A stretch of 64,000 nucleotides of DNA from Capra hircus (lineage: Eukaryota; Chordata; Mammalia; Artiodactyla; Bovidae): contig NC_030823.1 in the NCBI RefSeq assembly GCF_001704415.2, forward strand, positions 70,370,458 to 70,434,457, read 5' to 3'. The notes under the pieces are model-generated. The model made no database searches and was not told the DNA's origin. It saw nothing but the letters and a program-made list of their open reading frames with translations. The translations under genes and the position numbers were made by a program. Numbering within the stretch: the stretch's first letter is position 1; each line of letters starts with the position of its first letter. Positions 54,755 to 63,674 of this stretch are shown here, in pieces.

Positions 54755-55035
54755 GGAGAAGGCAGTGGCACCCCACTCCAGGACTCTTAACTGGAAGATC
54801 CCATGGATGGAGGAGCCTGGTGGGCTGCAGTCCATGGGGTCGCTAAGAGTCGGACATGACCGAGCAACTTCACTTCCACTTTTCACTTTCACGCACTGGA
54901 GAAGGAAATGGCAACCCACTCCAGTGTTCTTGCCTGGAGAATCCCAGGGACAGAGGAGCCTGGTGGGCTGCTGTCTATGGGGTCACATAGAGTCGGGCAC
55001 AACTGAAGCGACTTAGCAGCAGCAGCAGCAGCAGT
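54755..55035 (+). mobile_element. Bov-A2 SINE (dimer), full length
   Basis: Two Bov-A units in tandem: GGGAGAAGGCAGTGGCACCC to 'cggacatgaccgagcaacttc' (54755-54870), a linker 'cacttccacttttcactttcac', then 'actggagaaggaaatggcaaccc' to 'actgaagcgacttagcag' and (AGC)n at 55016-55034. This arrangement defines Bov-A2, found in pecoran ruminants. It is close to consensus and therefore comparatively young. Confidence 0.93.
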
Positions 55036-55588
55036 GGGTCCTTATGCAACTTACAAAGGGATGCCGAGAGCAGTGGAGTATGATGGTTCATTTGTGCCTC
55101 CTTTCGCTAGTATTTTCTTTCAATGTAAGATGCCAATTCAGTGCTTACTACTGCCCAGGTATATTTTGGGTGCTGGAAATACTGCAGTAAACAAAACAAA
55201 CAACAACACAATCATATACATTAGTTACTTAAGACAAAGAAGACAGTAAGTAGAACATATTTGAGGCAAAGTTCAAGAGTTTGATTCTGGACACATTAGT
55301 CTTCCCAGTAGCTTCTTTTAAAAATTAGTTGGTGTCTCTGGAAATACCTGTAGGATATTTGTGAGCAGAACACACATGATGTTAATAATTTTTATTTGAG
55401 ATTCACCAAATTTAAATGAAAACTAACAACCATGAGCATATTTAGCAAAAAAAAAAAAAAAAAATGTGAAGACAGTGAATCAGACAGACCCTGGGCATAG
55501 CAGTCTGGTTATAGACAAGTTCAAGCTTGACCCCACCCTCATGGAGCTGGTCATCTCTTAGTTCTTTCAACATAATTTTCTCTATGTT
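55036..55588. other. Intergenic, old repeat trace and A-run
   Basis: 55115-55215 resembles the unnamed ancient repeat ('gtgctggaaatactgcagtaaacaaaac'). An A-run lies at 55447-55464. No gene. Confidence 0.45.
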
Positions 55589-55589
55589 A

Positions 55590-55722
55590 GTTTTTTTTTT
55601 GGTTTTATTTATTTTAGGCCAAGTTGTGTAGAATGTGGGATTAGTTCCCCAACCAGGGATCAAACTTGTGCGCCCTGCATTGGGAGCCTGGAATCCTAAC
55701 CACTGGACTGCCAGGAAAGCCC
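55590..55722 (-). mobile_element. CHR-2-type SINE fragment
   Basis: Antisense: poly(T), 'tgtgggattagttccccaacc', 'agggatcaaacttgtgcgcc', 'taaccactggactgccagg'. Confidence 0.8.
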
Positions 55723-56999
55723 CTGTTTTCTTAATTCTTAGCAGAATTTGGAATGATTGAATTTCTCTGCCTACTTTGGTATTTCTACTTTCTCCACCTC
55801 CAGGACTGCATGTCAGTCCCACAGCCGTGGCACCTTCAGCACCTGGAGGGGCCTTGATTTATATTTGTTGAAGGATAATTAGGTCTGATAATCATCAGAT
55901 TAGGTAAGACAGATGTACACGAGAAGCCTGTAATTCAGACTATTATATGACACATTCTAAATGAGTAAAGAACACAGTTAGTTGTTCTTTTAGGAGATCT
56001 CTGTGCGTTGAAGGCAGCCAGGGAAGTTTTAAGGGAAGAAACTGGGCTTGAGCTGAGTCTGAAAGAATGGATAGGATATGAAGGAAGGAGGGAGGAAGCG
56101 ATGGAAGAAGAGGCATTTCCTCTAAAGTCTTCCTGATCGCCCTTCACATGCTCTTCAGCCACCAATGTCTCTTTCTACTCGGTATCTAGTGGTCTCTGAC
56201 CAAATGTTCTGCCCTTACTCCCACCCAATGGTATGGGTTAACCCTAGCCAGTTATTAGGGTTTGTCATGCCATACCTATATCACTCTTTATCATTTTTGT
56301 CTCTTTTTTAATGAACACCCAGCATAGAAATGCCTATCATTATATCTGGCACATAGAAAATACTCAATAAACATTTGTTGAATGAACATAAGTGCTTCAG
56401 AACCACTCTCCATATTCTTGGGATAGCTTTCCCCCCAGTATTTAGTTTCTGCCACAGGGTTGGAGGCTATTGAAACAAATTCTTACATGATTATTAATAA
56501 ACTGCTTTCTTATATTTTCATTTAATAAAGATTTATTGCATGCTTCTTTTATTACAGGACTTATGCTATCTACAAGGAGCTTGGAGTTGAGCTACTGTGT
56601 GATCCATGTAAACAAATGATGATAAACAAGTTAAAGTGAATTTATGTACAAAGTGGTCTAAGAACACTGTAAATGGAGGAATTGCTTGTTTCAGGCTGCT
56701 AGGAAAAGAGTAAAGGGTACAGGAGAGAAAGGAGAGAACACTGGCATTGAGTCTTGAAAGACAACTTGTGCCCCTAGACAGACATCATCAGGGTAGGCAA
56801 GTTGCTAAGAGAATGGGATGGACAGTATTCCAGACAAATGGAGAAACAGGTGAAAAGGAGGTGGTAGGAGGGAACCGAGAAAGTGCGCTGGGTTTGGGGA
56901 ACTGGGGCAAAGCAGGAGAGCATAACAACGGCCAGAGAGAAGGTTCAGGAGTGAATGCGAGGCAGGCCAGCAAAAGAATTCATGGATGTCAGTCTTTGC
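55723..56999. other. Intergenic, old repeat traces
   Basis: 56335-56390 looks like an L2 end ('ctggcacatagaaaatactcaataaacatttgttgaatgaac'). 55995-56110 and 56560-56960 resemble the unnamed ancient repeat. No exon. Confidence 0.4.
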
Positions 57000-57000
57000 T

Positions 57001-57213
57001 AGTGCTCACGCTCAGTCACTTCAGCCGTGTCCAACTCTTTGCAACCCTATGGACTGAAGCCTGCCGGGCTCCTCTGTCCATGGGATTTTCCTGGCAAGAA
57101 TGCTGAAGGGCGTTGCTGTGCCCTCCTCCAGGTGAACGTCCCAACCCAGGGATCAAACCTGTGTCTCCTGTATTGCCGGCAGATTCTTTATGGCTGAGCC
57201 ACCGAGGAAGCCC
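57001..57213 (-). mobile_element. Bov-tA SINE
   Basis: Antisense: 'tcacgctcagtcacttcagcc', 'ggcaagaatgctgaagggcg', 'aacccagggatcaaacctg', head end 'gagccaccgaggaagccc'. Confidence 0.9.
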
Positions 57214-57798
57214 ACCAAACCTTTAAAAGGTACTAAAATTAAAAAATATAAAGCCAATTAACTCAGCCACGTGTGGCGCCTTACATAATTTTTGTAATGG
57301 AATGGTTCCATTCCCTTGAAGTAATACAACGCTCTTGAATATTACTTTAAAAAAATCTGGCTGGCAATTCCGATTATGTAATATTCAGTACATGTAATGA
57401 ATTCCTCATTTTTAACATAAAGAGGATTGTAGTTCTTATTAATAGAAAATCAGTTTCCTTTTAATCCATGCTGAACAGATATTTAAAGAAAATTGACCTA
57501 TTTGTGCATTGCCAAAGTATTAGCCTTCTTGTAGTGTATAAATTCCTCCATCCACCCCTTAGATAGAGGGCTCCAGGTGCAGTATCCCAAGTAAAAGTGG
57601 GACAATTCCAGCTGGTAGGGTGAGTTGAAAATGTTGGTTTTTGTGCGCACTCCGAAGAGGCTGCATTCAATAAAGTGTTTCAATTAATTATGTGCCTGGC
57701 ACCTCAGATAATCTATTCAGAGTGCAAAGGTAGTCTTTTCTAACAACAACAACAAATTTTAACAGTCTTAAAGGTAAACCTGACTGTCTCTGCCTTAC
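57214..57798. other. Intergenic, AT-rich, no gene recognised
   Basis: Nothing recognised. Confidence 0.5.
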
Positions 57799-58008
57799 AT
57801 TGTTGTTTAGTCACTAAGTTGTGTCCAACTCCTTTGTGACCCCATGGACTGTAGCCCACCAGGCCCCTCTGTCCATGAGATTTTCCAGGCAAGAATATTG
57901 TGGGCTGCCAGTTCCTTCTCCAGGGGATCTTCCCCACCCAGGGATCAAACCCGCATCTCCTGCATTGGCAGGCACATTGTTTTACCATCGAGCTAGCAGG
58001 TAAGCCCA
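57799..58008 (-). mobile_element. Bov-tA SINE
   Basis: Antisense: 'cattgttgtttagtcactaag', 'ccatggactgtagcccaccagg', 'cttctccaggggatcttcc', head end 'gctagcaggtaagccc'. It is the last SINE before the NEK2 promoter, about 400 bp from the GC-rich zone. Confidence 0.9.
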
Positions 58009-58219
58009 TCTCTATCTTATAGAACCACCATATTCTTCTGGGTCTTTCAAAACATCAAGGACTTCCATATTCCATTTTCCACCTAGAGATTTTGTACACG
58101 TTTGGTGTTCAAAAATATACTCTCTCTAGGATGGCTGCACCCTAAAGTCATGTGAAAACTTTAAATCATTACTATAAATATCCACTGTTTTTGCATTGAG
58201 TCCTCGCTTTTGGACCTAA

Positions 58220-58330
58220 AGCAAATACTATGACCTTTCTACCCTTCCGTTTCTTCATGGGAAATAACACTAATTCCTGTATTACAAACCAGACAATACA
58301 TGTAAAGTGCTTGGCACAATCCCTCAGCAC
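58220..58330 (+). mobile_element. MIR SINE fragment
   Basis: Sense: 'cttccgtttcttcatgggaaataacactaattcctgt' and 'acatgtaaagtgcttggcac'. Confidence 0.6.
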
Positions 58331-58752
58331 TGTCGGCCTCACTCCCGCACCCTTTACAGAGGGGCAGTACTTTTCACCTCTGCACTCAGCTTTCGCCCAG
58401 GATTTAGTATGCGACCGGGCCCGGGTTCAGGGGGCGGGAACCTGAGAGCGGAGGGCGCGTGCCGGAGAGTGAGAGGTCACAGTGCAAAGGTCAGAAGGCA
58501 GTCGGTTGAGGCTGTGCGCTAATAACTGAAGAAAGACCTCTGGACTTAGGTTGCCTCGGCAACCTCAGCCGGAGGAGGCACAAGGTGGCGGGGACCGCCC
58601 ACTCCCTGCAGCTTTCGGTCCCCAGCCCACCTTGGGCTTTAGCTCCGCCCCTTTCTCCCTGGAGGTTGGCAGCGGAAGTCGACACAGACGCCGACGCGGT
58701 TGCCTAGCGATACCTTTTTCCCAAGATGCCCAGCGTGTTGTGTTCTTCTTAA

Positions 58753-58790
58753 CCAATTAGAGAGGCGAAGGGGCCTTACCGCGAGCCAAT
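58753..58790 (+). promoter_or_regulatory. NEK2: Two CCAAT boxes, 33 bp apart
   Basis: AACCAATTAG (CCAAT 58753-58757) and GAGCCAATAGG (CCAAT 58786-58790). Both fit the NF-Y consensus with a purine-rich 5' flank. The start-to-start distance of 33 bp is about three helical turns, a hallmark of G2/M gene promoters. Confidence 0.7.
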
Positions 58791-58807
58791 AGGCTGCGAG
58801 GTCGGGG

Positions 58808-58822
58808 CCCGCGACGGTTAAA
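58808..58822 (+). promoter_or_regulatory. NEK2: Candidate CDE/CHR element
   Basis: CCCGCG (58808-58813) followed by GTTAAA (58817-58822, TTTAAC on the other strand), 27 bp after the second CCAAT. The spacing is like the CDE/CHR tandem of cell-cycle genes, but the CHR is not canonical (TTTGAA or TTCGAA), so this is tentative. Confidence 0.35.
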
Positions 58823-58910
58823 CTGGGGCTGCAGATCGGGGCGGCGGAGCGTCGGGGCTGGAGCTCCGAGGAGACTATACGGCCCGCAGGCGTCCTGCGC
58901 GGGCCCCGCC

Positions 58911-59006
58911 ATGCCGACTCGGGTGGAGGACTACGAGGTGCTGTACACCATTGGCACCGGCTCCTACGGCCGCTGCCAGAAGATCCGCAGGAAGAGCGAC
59001 GGCAAG
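58911..59006 (+). CDS. NEK2: NEK2 exon 1 coding part
   Basis: Encodes residues 1-32, MPTRVEDYEVLYTIGTGSYG and on to KSDGK, including the whole glycine-rich loop. It ends in phase 0 at GGCAAG, followed by the donor GTGAGC. Confidence 0.95.
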
Positions 59007-62000
59007 GTGAGCGCGGGCCTGGTCCCTGCCTCCGCCCCCAGGCCGCCCAGAGGAAGCAGGGAGCCTGGCGGTGTGCATCTGAAAAGCAGGGTGCTCAGAA
59101 GAGCCAGCCTTCTCCCCCAGATCTGTGTCTGTCTTGGGTCTCTGGAGGGATGGGAAGCCGCATCCTTTTTTTTTTAAATTTGTGAATCTGTCCCTTAATT
59201 CTTTGTTGTTGTTGTTCTGTCGCTCAGTCGTGTCCGACTCTACAACCTTGTGGACTGCAGCACGCCAGGCTTCCCTGCCTTTCACCAGCTCCCGGAGTTT
59301 GCCCAAGTTCATGTCCATTGAGTCGGTGATGCCTTCCAACCATCTCGTCCTCTGTCATCCTCTTCTCCTCCTGCCCTCAGTCTTTCCCAGCATCAGAGTC
59401 TTTTCCAGTGTCAGCTCTTAATCACGTGGCCAAAGTAAAACTAATAAAATGTGCCAAGTAGAATGTATGTATATATATATATGTATATTTTTTCTTCTCC
59501 TGTCTTTTTTCCATTCTCTTCCATTTTCTTCCCTTTTTCTGCTTTGACCTGCCATGGGCCTTCTGTTGGTGACTGGTAGCTGACTCCTGAGCTGTTTTTA
59601 GAGAAATGTAATTCTGTGTCATAACCATCAGAACCTAGAACTTTTATGTCTTGTAGTCAGAATTCATTTAGTTCAGTTCAGTTCAGTTCAGTGGCTCAGT
59701 CGTGTCCGACTCTTTGCGACCCCATGAATCGCAGCTAGCCAGGCCTCCCTGTCCATCACCAACTCATTATTCCGATTGTTAGATTCATATCTCCCAAGGT
59801 GTGTGGGTAGACCCACACAGAAAAAAAATAATGGAAAGGAAGTTAGTTCAGATGGAAGGGTCTTTACTAAGTTCTCTTACCCTAGAAATCTTGACTAGTT
59901 GGAATGGTCGGGGACTTCAATCACCTCTGCTCCAGCTTTGACTAGAGTACCTTCTGCCAACCTCCCACTAGGCATTGAGGGCAGGGGGTTGGGGGCGGCC
60001 TAACCTCCCTCATCACCCTCTGTTGCATCATTCACTGCTTAAAAATTAGGGGAAGGTTATGGAAATAAACTCAGGGGTCCTCAGTTCATTAAACTAAATT
60101 AGATAGTGACTGTATGATCTGTTTATTAGATAAGTAACTTTTTTTTTTTAATTTGAAAAATTTGGAGTTATAATGAGTTCATTTATACCTTGGAAATTTT
60201 TATTTCAGATATTAGTTTGGAAAGAACTTGACTATGGCTCCATGACAGAAACTGAGAAACAAATGCTTGTTTCTGAAGTGAATTTGCTTCGGGAGCTGAA
60301 ACATCCAAACATTGTCCGCTACTATGATAGAATTATTGACCGGACCAACACGACCCTGTACATTGTCATGGAATGCTGCGAAGGAGGAGACCTGGCTGGT
60401 GTGATTTCAAAGGGAACCAAGGAAAGGTAAGATAAATTCATCTCTTAAATGGGCCTAGTTTTGTTTCTGGAAACATCCTGTATTAGGATCAGGGACAGAG
60501 TACTTAGTAACGGGCAAGAGTCTTCTTGTGTTTGTTCAGTGGGTCCACAGTACTTTAGAAAATCCCTGGTAAGTCAACACTTGAATTTCATATCCAAATA
60601 ATTTACTTCCCTATGTGTATACTTAGAAAACTAGATAATTCACATCCTGTCATCTTTGTAATGGTTTCATTCAGCAGATACTTGCTACATAACTGCTTTG
60701 ATTTCAGACAATACTTAGATGAAGAGTTTGTTCTTCGTGTGATGGCTCAGTTGACTCTGGCCCTAAAGGAATGTCACAGACGAAGTGATGGCGGCCACAC
60801 TGTGCTGCATCGGGATCTGAAACCAGCCAATGTCTTTCTGGATGGCAAGCAGAACGTTAAGCTTGGAGACTTTGGGCTAGCTAGAATATTAAACCACGAT
60901 ACAAGTTTTGCGAAAACATTTGTTGGCACACCTTATTACATGTCTCCTGTAAGTATTTCAAAATGTATATACTTTTAAAACATCTTAATGCTAAGCATTC
61001 AAGCAAGGAAATTGAGCTTTTTGTTTATTTCTTTGTTTAGTAATATCTAATAGCCAAGAATTAATAATACTGTTTTATTTTAATTGATAATTTTCAAATG
61101 GACCGTCAGACCATTAAAAGAGTATTATTTTTTGTTTTGATGTGGACCATTTTTAAAGTCTTTATTGAATGTGTTACAGTATTGCTTCTGTTGTTTATGC
61201 TTTGTTTTTTTGGCCACAAGGCATGTGGGATCTTAGCTCCCCAACCAGGGAGCAAACCTGCACTCCCTGCATTGGAAGGCGAAGTCTTAACTACTGGACC
61301 CCCAGGGAAGTCCCACCACCAGACCGCTAAACTCCTATATCAGCAATGCAAGTCAGACTTTCACTGAATGGCTGCCACGTGCTAAGCTTGGGGATCATAG
61401 AGATGAAATAGGTTTTGTCTCTGCCCTTAAGTACAGTACTTCCAAAGTGCCATAGGTCCTGGACACCAGCTTGTTCTCAGCTGGAGTGATAATTTAAAAT
61501 GCAGAGTCCTGGGCTCCAGTCCAGGGACTTAGGACCTCTGGACTGGTCTTTGCACTCAACTTTTTGTTTTTTTGTCCCCCACCTTTTTATTTTGGACTCT
61601 GTATTTTAACAGACTCCCTAGATGATTCTTGTGTGTGGAGATTCAGGGCCCAGGAGGCATATTTTTGCAGTGTTAACCTTTAGTATTTGTTCTTTTTTGT
61701 TGTTGTTGCCTTTTCTTACTGCGGAGGTACTGTTTCCACCCACTACAGGTTTCCTCTATTGCTGGATATTTTGTTTCCAAAATGTCTCACCATTCTAAGG
61801 AGGACTGCTATGTATATCTTTGTAGGAATTATTCTTTCTTCCTCTTTGATTATTTCCTTGGTGTATAGCTCTCAAAATGAAATTGCTGGGTGAAAGGGTA
61901 TGAATTATGTGTGGCTCTCTAGTGACTTTTGGGACTTTGCTGGTAGCTCATTTGGTAAAGAATCCACCTGCAATGCAGGAGACCCTGGTTCAGTTCCTGG

Positions 62001-63674
62001 GTTGGGAAGTTCCCATGGAGAAGGGATAGGTTACCCACTCCAGTATTCTTGGGCTTCCCTGGTGACTCAGACAATAAAGAATCTGCCTCCAATGCAGGAG
62101 ACATGGGTTTGATCCCTGGTTTGGGAAGATCCCGCTGGAGGAGGGCATGGCAACCCACTCCAGTATTCTTGCCTGGAGAATCTCCATGGACAGAGGAGCC
62201 TGGTGGGCTACAGACCATTGGATCACAAAGAGATGGACACAACTAAGTGACTAAGCATAGCACGGTAACTTTTAAAAAACTTGAATCAATAAGTGATAGC
62301 ACCAATCAATGTGTTAAATACAAAAGATGAACAGAATAAAGATGGAGAGAGATTTATTTTTTTAGCAGTTCACAAATGCTTCCAGATTTTGTAAATCTTT
62401 TTGTTAAGCAATCTGACTATAGTATACAGTTTTATAAATTAATGACTTTGTTTTTGACTAAGATCTGATAAGGCCAGAACAGTGTCATTTTCTCACTGGA
62501 TCAGATTCCAAATAGAAGCCAAGGAAAATTATCCAGGGGTGGTGGTTGGAAAATTTGAAACCTGTGCAGTTCTTTTCTTCCTGCTCCCTCCTGTCCCTGT
62601 AATTAGGTCAGTTGAGCCTTCCCTATGGGATTGATTGCCAGGAGGTGGTGCCAGACTCACCTGTTGGACAGTGCTTGCCTCCGTGTCCTCAGCTGAAAAT
62701 AAGAGCCATGGTGGACTGTTGTTAAGAAAGGCAGGTAGTTAAATAGGCAATAGTTAGTACTGTGGTATATACAGTGGACTAAGGGAAAAAGTACATAAAT
62801 GGGTGAGTCAATTAACCTTTAATGTCTATATCCATTTAAATGTGAGCTAGATGTTATCTTAGACTTCTCTCTGGTTCTTTGAAATAGAGTTTCTAGATTA
62901 TGAATTCCTTGAGGTAAAGAGGTCTCATGTTCACCTTTGAGTTTCCCGTGCCTTGCCTGTAGTAACACAGTAAATGTTTGTGAATGAAAAATAGGTGAAA
63001 GGATTATATATGACAGAGTGTATTAGGATAAGATCATTGCCTTTTTTTCATTATCAATTTAAAGATAGAGTACCATCTTATGATGTAAGACCTACTGTAA
63101 GAGAAATCAGCCTTTTGTATTTGAAACTTTTGTTATAGATATGATATATTTATAATATAAAATTTTTTCTTTTTTTTTGAGTGACTGTTATTAAACTTTA
63201 AGGTTTCATCTTTGTCCCAGGAGTAATTTTATAAGTTTTAAAGCAAACTTAAAACAAAATTATTTTATTGAAGTATATAGTTGATGTGTTAATTTCTGCC
63301 ATGCAACAAGATGATTCGGTTTTGTACATATACACAGACACACACACATTCTTTATGTTCTTTTCCATTATGGTTTGTTACAGGTTCTTGACTGTAGATC
63401 CCTGTGCTATGGAGTAGGACCTTGTTTTTTTATCCATCCTGTATATAATAGTTTGCATCTGCTGATCCCAAACTCCCGGTCCTTCCCTTCCCCTGCTTCC
63501 CTTCTGGCAATTACAAGTATGTTCTCTGTGTCTGTGAGTCTGTTTTAAAACAAAGTAAACTTTAATCTTCTCTTTTCTTTCCCTACTAAAGGAACAAATG
63601 AATCGCATGTCGTACAACGAGAAGTCGGATATCTGGTCACTGGGTTGTTTGCTGTATGAATTATGTGCGTTAAT
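58911..63674 (+). CDS. NEK2: NEK2 (NIMA-related kinase 2), exons 1-4, partial gene
   Basis: NEK2 is a Ser/Thr kinase of the centrosome that phosphorylates linker proteins such as C-Nap1 and rootletin, so that centrosomes separate at mitotic entry. Coding exons: 58911-59006, 60209-60426, 60708-60948 and 63592-63674. They encode residues 1-212 plus two bases of codon 213 of a protein normally about 445 residues long. Visible motifs are the glycine loop GTGSYGRC (15-22, with the Cys22 used by covalent inhibitors), K37 in ILVWKELD, HRDLKPAN with D141, DFG at 159-161, and the activation segment with T175 and GTPYYMSPEQ. All introns have GT...AG ends. The coiled-coil and destruction motifs are in exons beyond the window. 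One oddity is Cys at hinge residue 88 (see findings). Start: the ATG at 58911 gives the known N-terminus; -3 is G. Confidence 0.95.
59205..59437 (-). mobile_element. BovB 3' end in NEK2 intron 1
   Basis: Antisense: TTGTTGTTGTTCTGTCGCTC, 'ggactgcagcacgccaggc', 'ttgagtcggtgatgccttccaacc', 'tcacgtggccaaagt'. The minus-strand ORF2 C-terminus runs as MEGITDSMDMNLGKLRELVK. Confidence 0.9.
59668..59763 (-). mobile_element. BovB 3'-tail fragment in NEK2 intron 1
   Basis: Antisense: four GTTCA units, then 'ggctcagtcgtgtccgac', 'tttgcgaccccatgaatcgc', 'ccaggcctccctgtccatc'. Confidence 0.88.
60209..60426 (+). CDS. NEK2: NEK2 exon 2
   Basis: Encodes residues 33-104 plus the first two bases of codon 105 (Arg). 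It carries catalytic K37, the alpha-C helix with E55 (MLVSEVNLL), the gatekeeper M86 and the hinge ECCEGGDL (87-94). Donor GTAAGA. Confidence 0.95.
60427..60707 (+). other. NEK2: NEK2 intron 2
   Basis: Short 281-bp intron, donor GTAAGATA, acceptor TTTGATTTCAG. No repeat identified. Confidence 0.92.
60708..60948 (+). CDS. NEK2: NEK2 exon 3
   Basis: The first base completes Arg105; then 80 codons run from Q106 to P185. It contains HRDLKPAN (139-146), DFG (159-161), T175 and GTPYYMSP. It ends in phase 0 with donor GTAAGT. Confidence 0.95.
61200..61313 (-). mobile_element. CHR-2-type SINE fragment
   Basis: Antisense: T-run, 'ggcatgtgggatcttagctccccaaccaggg', 'ttggaaggcgaagtcttaactactgg', 'cccagggaagtccc'. 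Confidence 0.82.
61930..62262 (+). mobile_element. Bov-tA SINE with duplicated tRNA-like head
   Basis: Sense. The first head (61930-62049) runs from GGGACTTTGCTGGTAGCTC to CACTCCAGTATTCTT. A second head starts directly with GGGCTTCCCTGGTGACTCAG (62051) and continues into a full body and tail, 'gacacaactaagtgactaagca'. This is a known composite arrangement of the Bov-tA family. Confidence 0.9.
63259..63544 (-). mobile_element. 5'-truncated L1 close to the exon 4 acceptor
   Basis: Antisense L1 3' UTR: 'attttattgaagtatatag', 'tccattatggtttgttacagg', 'tatccatcctgtatataatag', 'ttgcatctgctgatcccaaactccc'. TTAAAACAAA flanks it (63249-63258 and 63545-63554), a probable 10-bp target-site duplication. 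Its end is 47 bp before NEK2 exon 4. Confidence 0.82.
63592..63674 (+). CDS. NEK2: NEK2 exon 4
   Basis: Encodes residues 186-212 (EQMNRMSYNEKSDIWSLGCL and on to CAL) plus two bases of codon 213, Met in the family. Donor GTAAGT. The next exon lies beyond the window. Confidence 0.94.

Larger units (their letters stand above)
58410..59060 (+). promoter_or_regulatory. NEK2: NEK2 CpG-rich promoter region
   Basis: GC- and CpG-rich sequence surrounds the NEK2 start, from about 500 bp upstream of the ATG to about 50 bp into intron 1. The transcription start is not visible as a TATA element, as expected for a CpG-type promoter. Two CCAAT boxes lie at 58753-58757 and 58786-58790. A CDE/CHR-like pair follows at 58808-58822. 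All are on the + strand within 160 bp of the ATG. NEK2 is known to be transcribed in S/G2 under NF-Y and DREAM/MuvB-type control, and this layout agrees. Confidence 0.75.
59007..60208 (+). other. NEK2: NEK2 intron 1
   Basis: Donor GTGAGC, acceptor TTTTTATTTCAG. It contains two antisense BovB 3'-end fragments (59205-59437 and 59668-59763) and a short (TA)n at about 59468-59482. No extra exon seen. Confidence 0.9.
60949..63591 (+). other. NEK2: NEK2 intron 3
   Basis: Donor GTAAGTAT, acceptor after a strong pyrimidine tract (63568-63586) at AG 63590-63591. It contains a CHR-2 fragment (61200-61313), a Bov-tA pair (61930-62262) and an L1 3' end (63259-63544) close to the acceptor. 62280-63250 shows nothing else I can name beyond an L2-like scrap near 62945-62990. 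Confidence 0.9.

Noticed and set aside
60613..60978. Single long frame across NEK2 exon 3 and its flanks
   Set aside because: The true exon is 60708-60948 with good AG/GT borders. The extra residues are intronic.
8172..62262. tRNA-like sequences with box A/B motifs
   Set aside because: They are SINE heads (Bov-tA, CHR-2) and MIR, not tRNA genes: no intact cloverleaf or conserved anticodon arm is evident.
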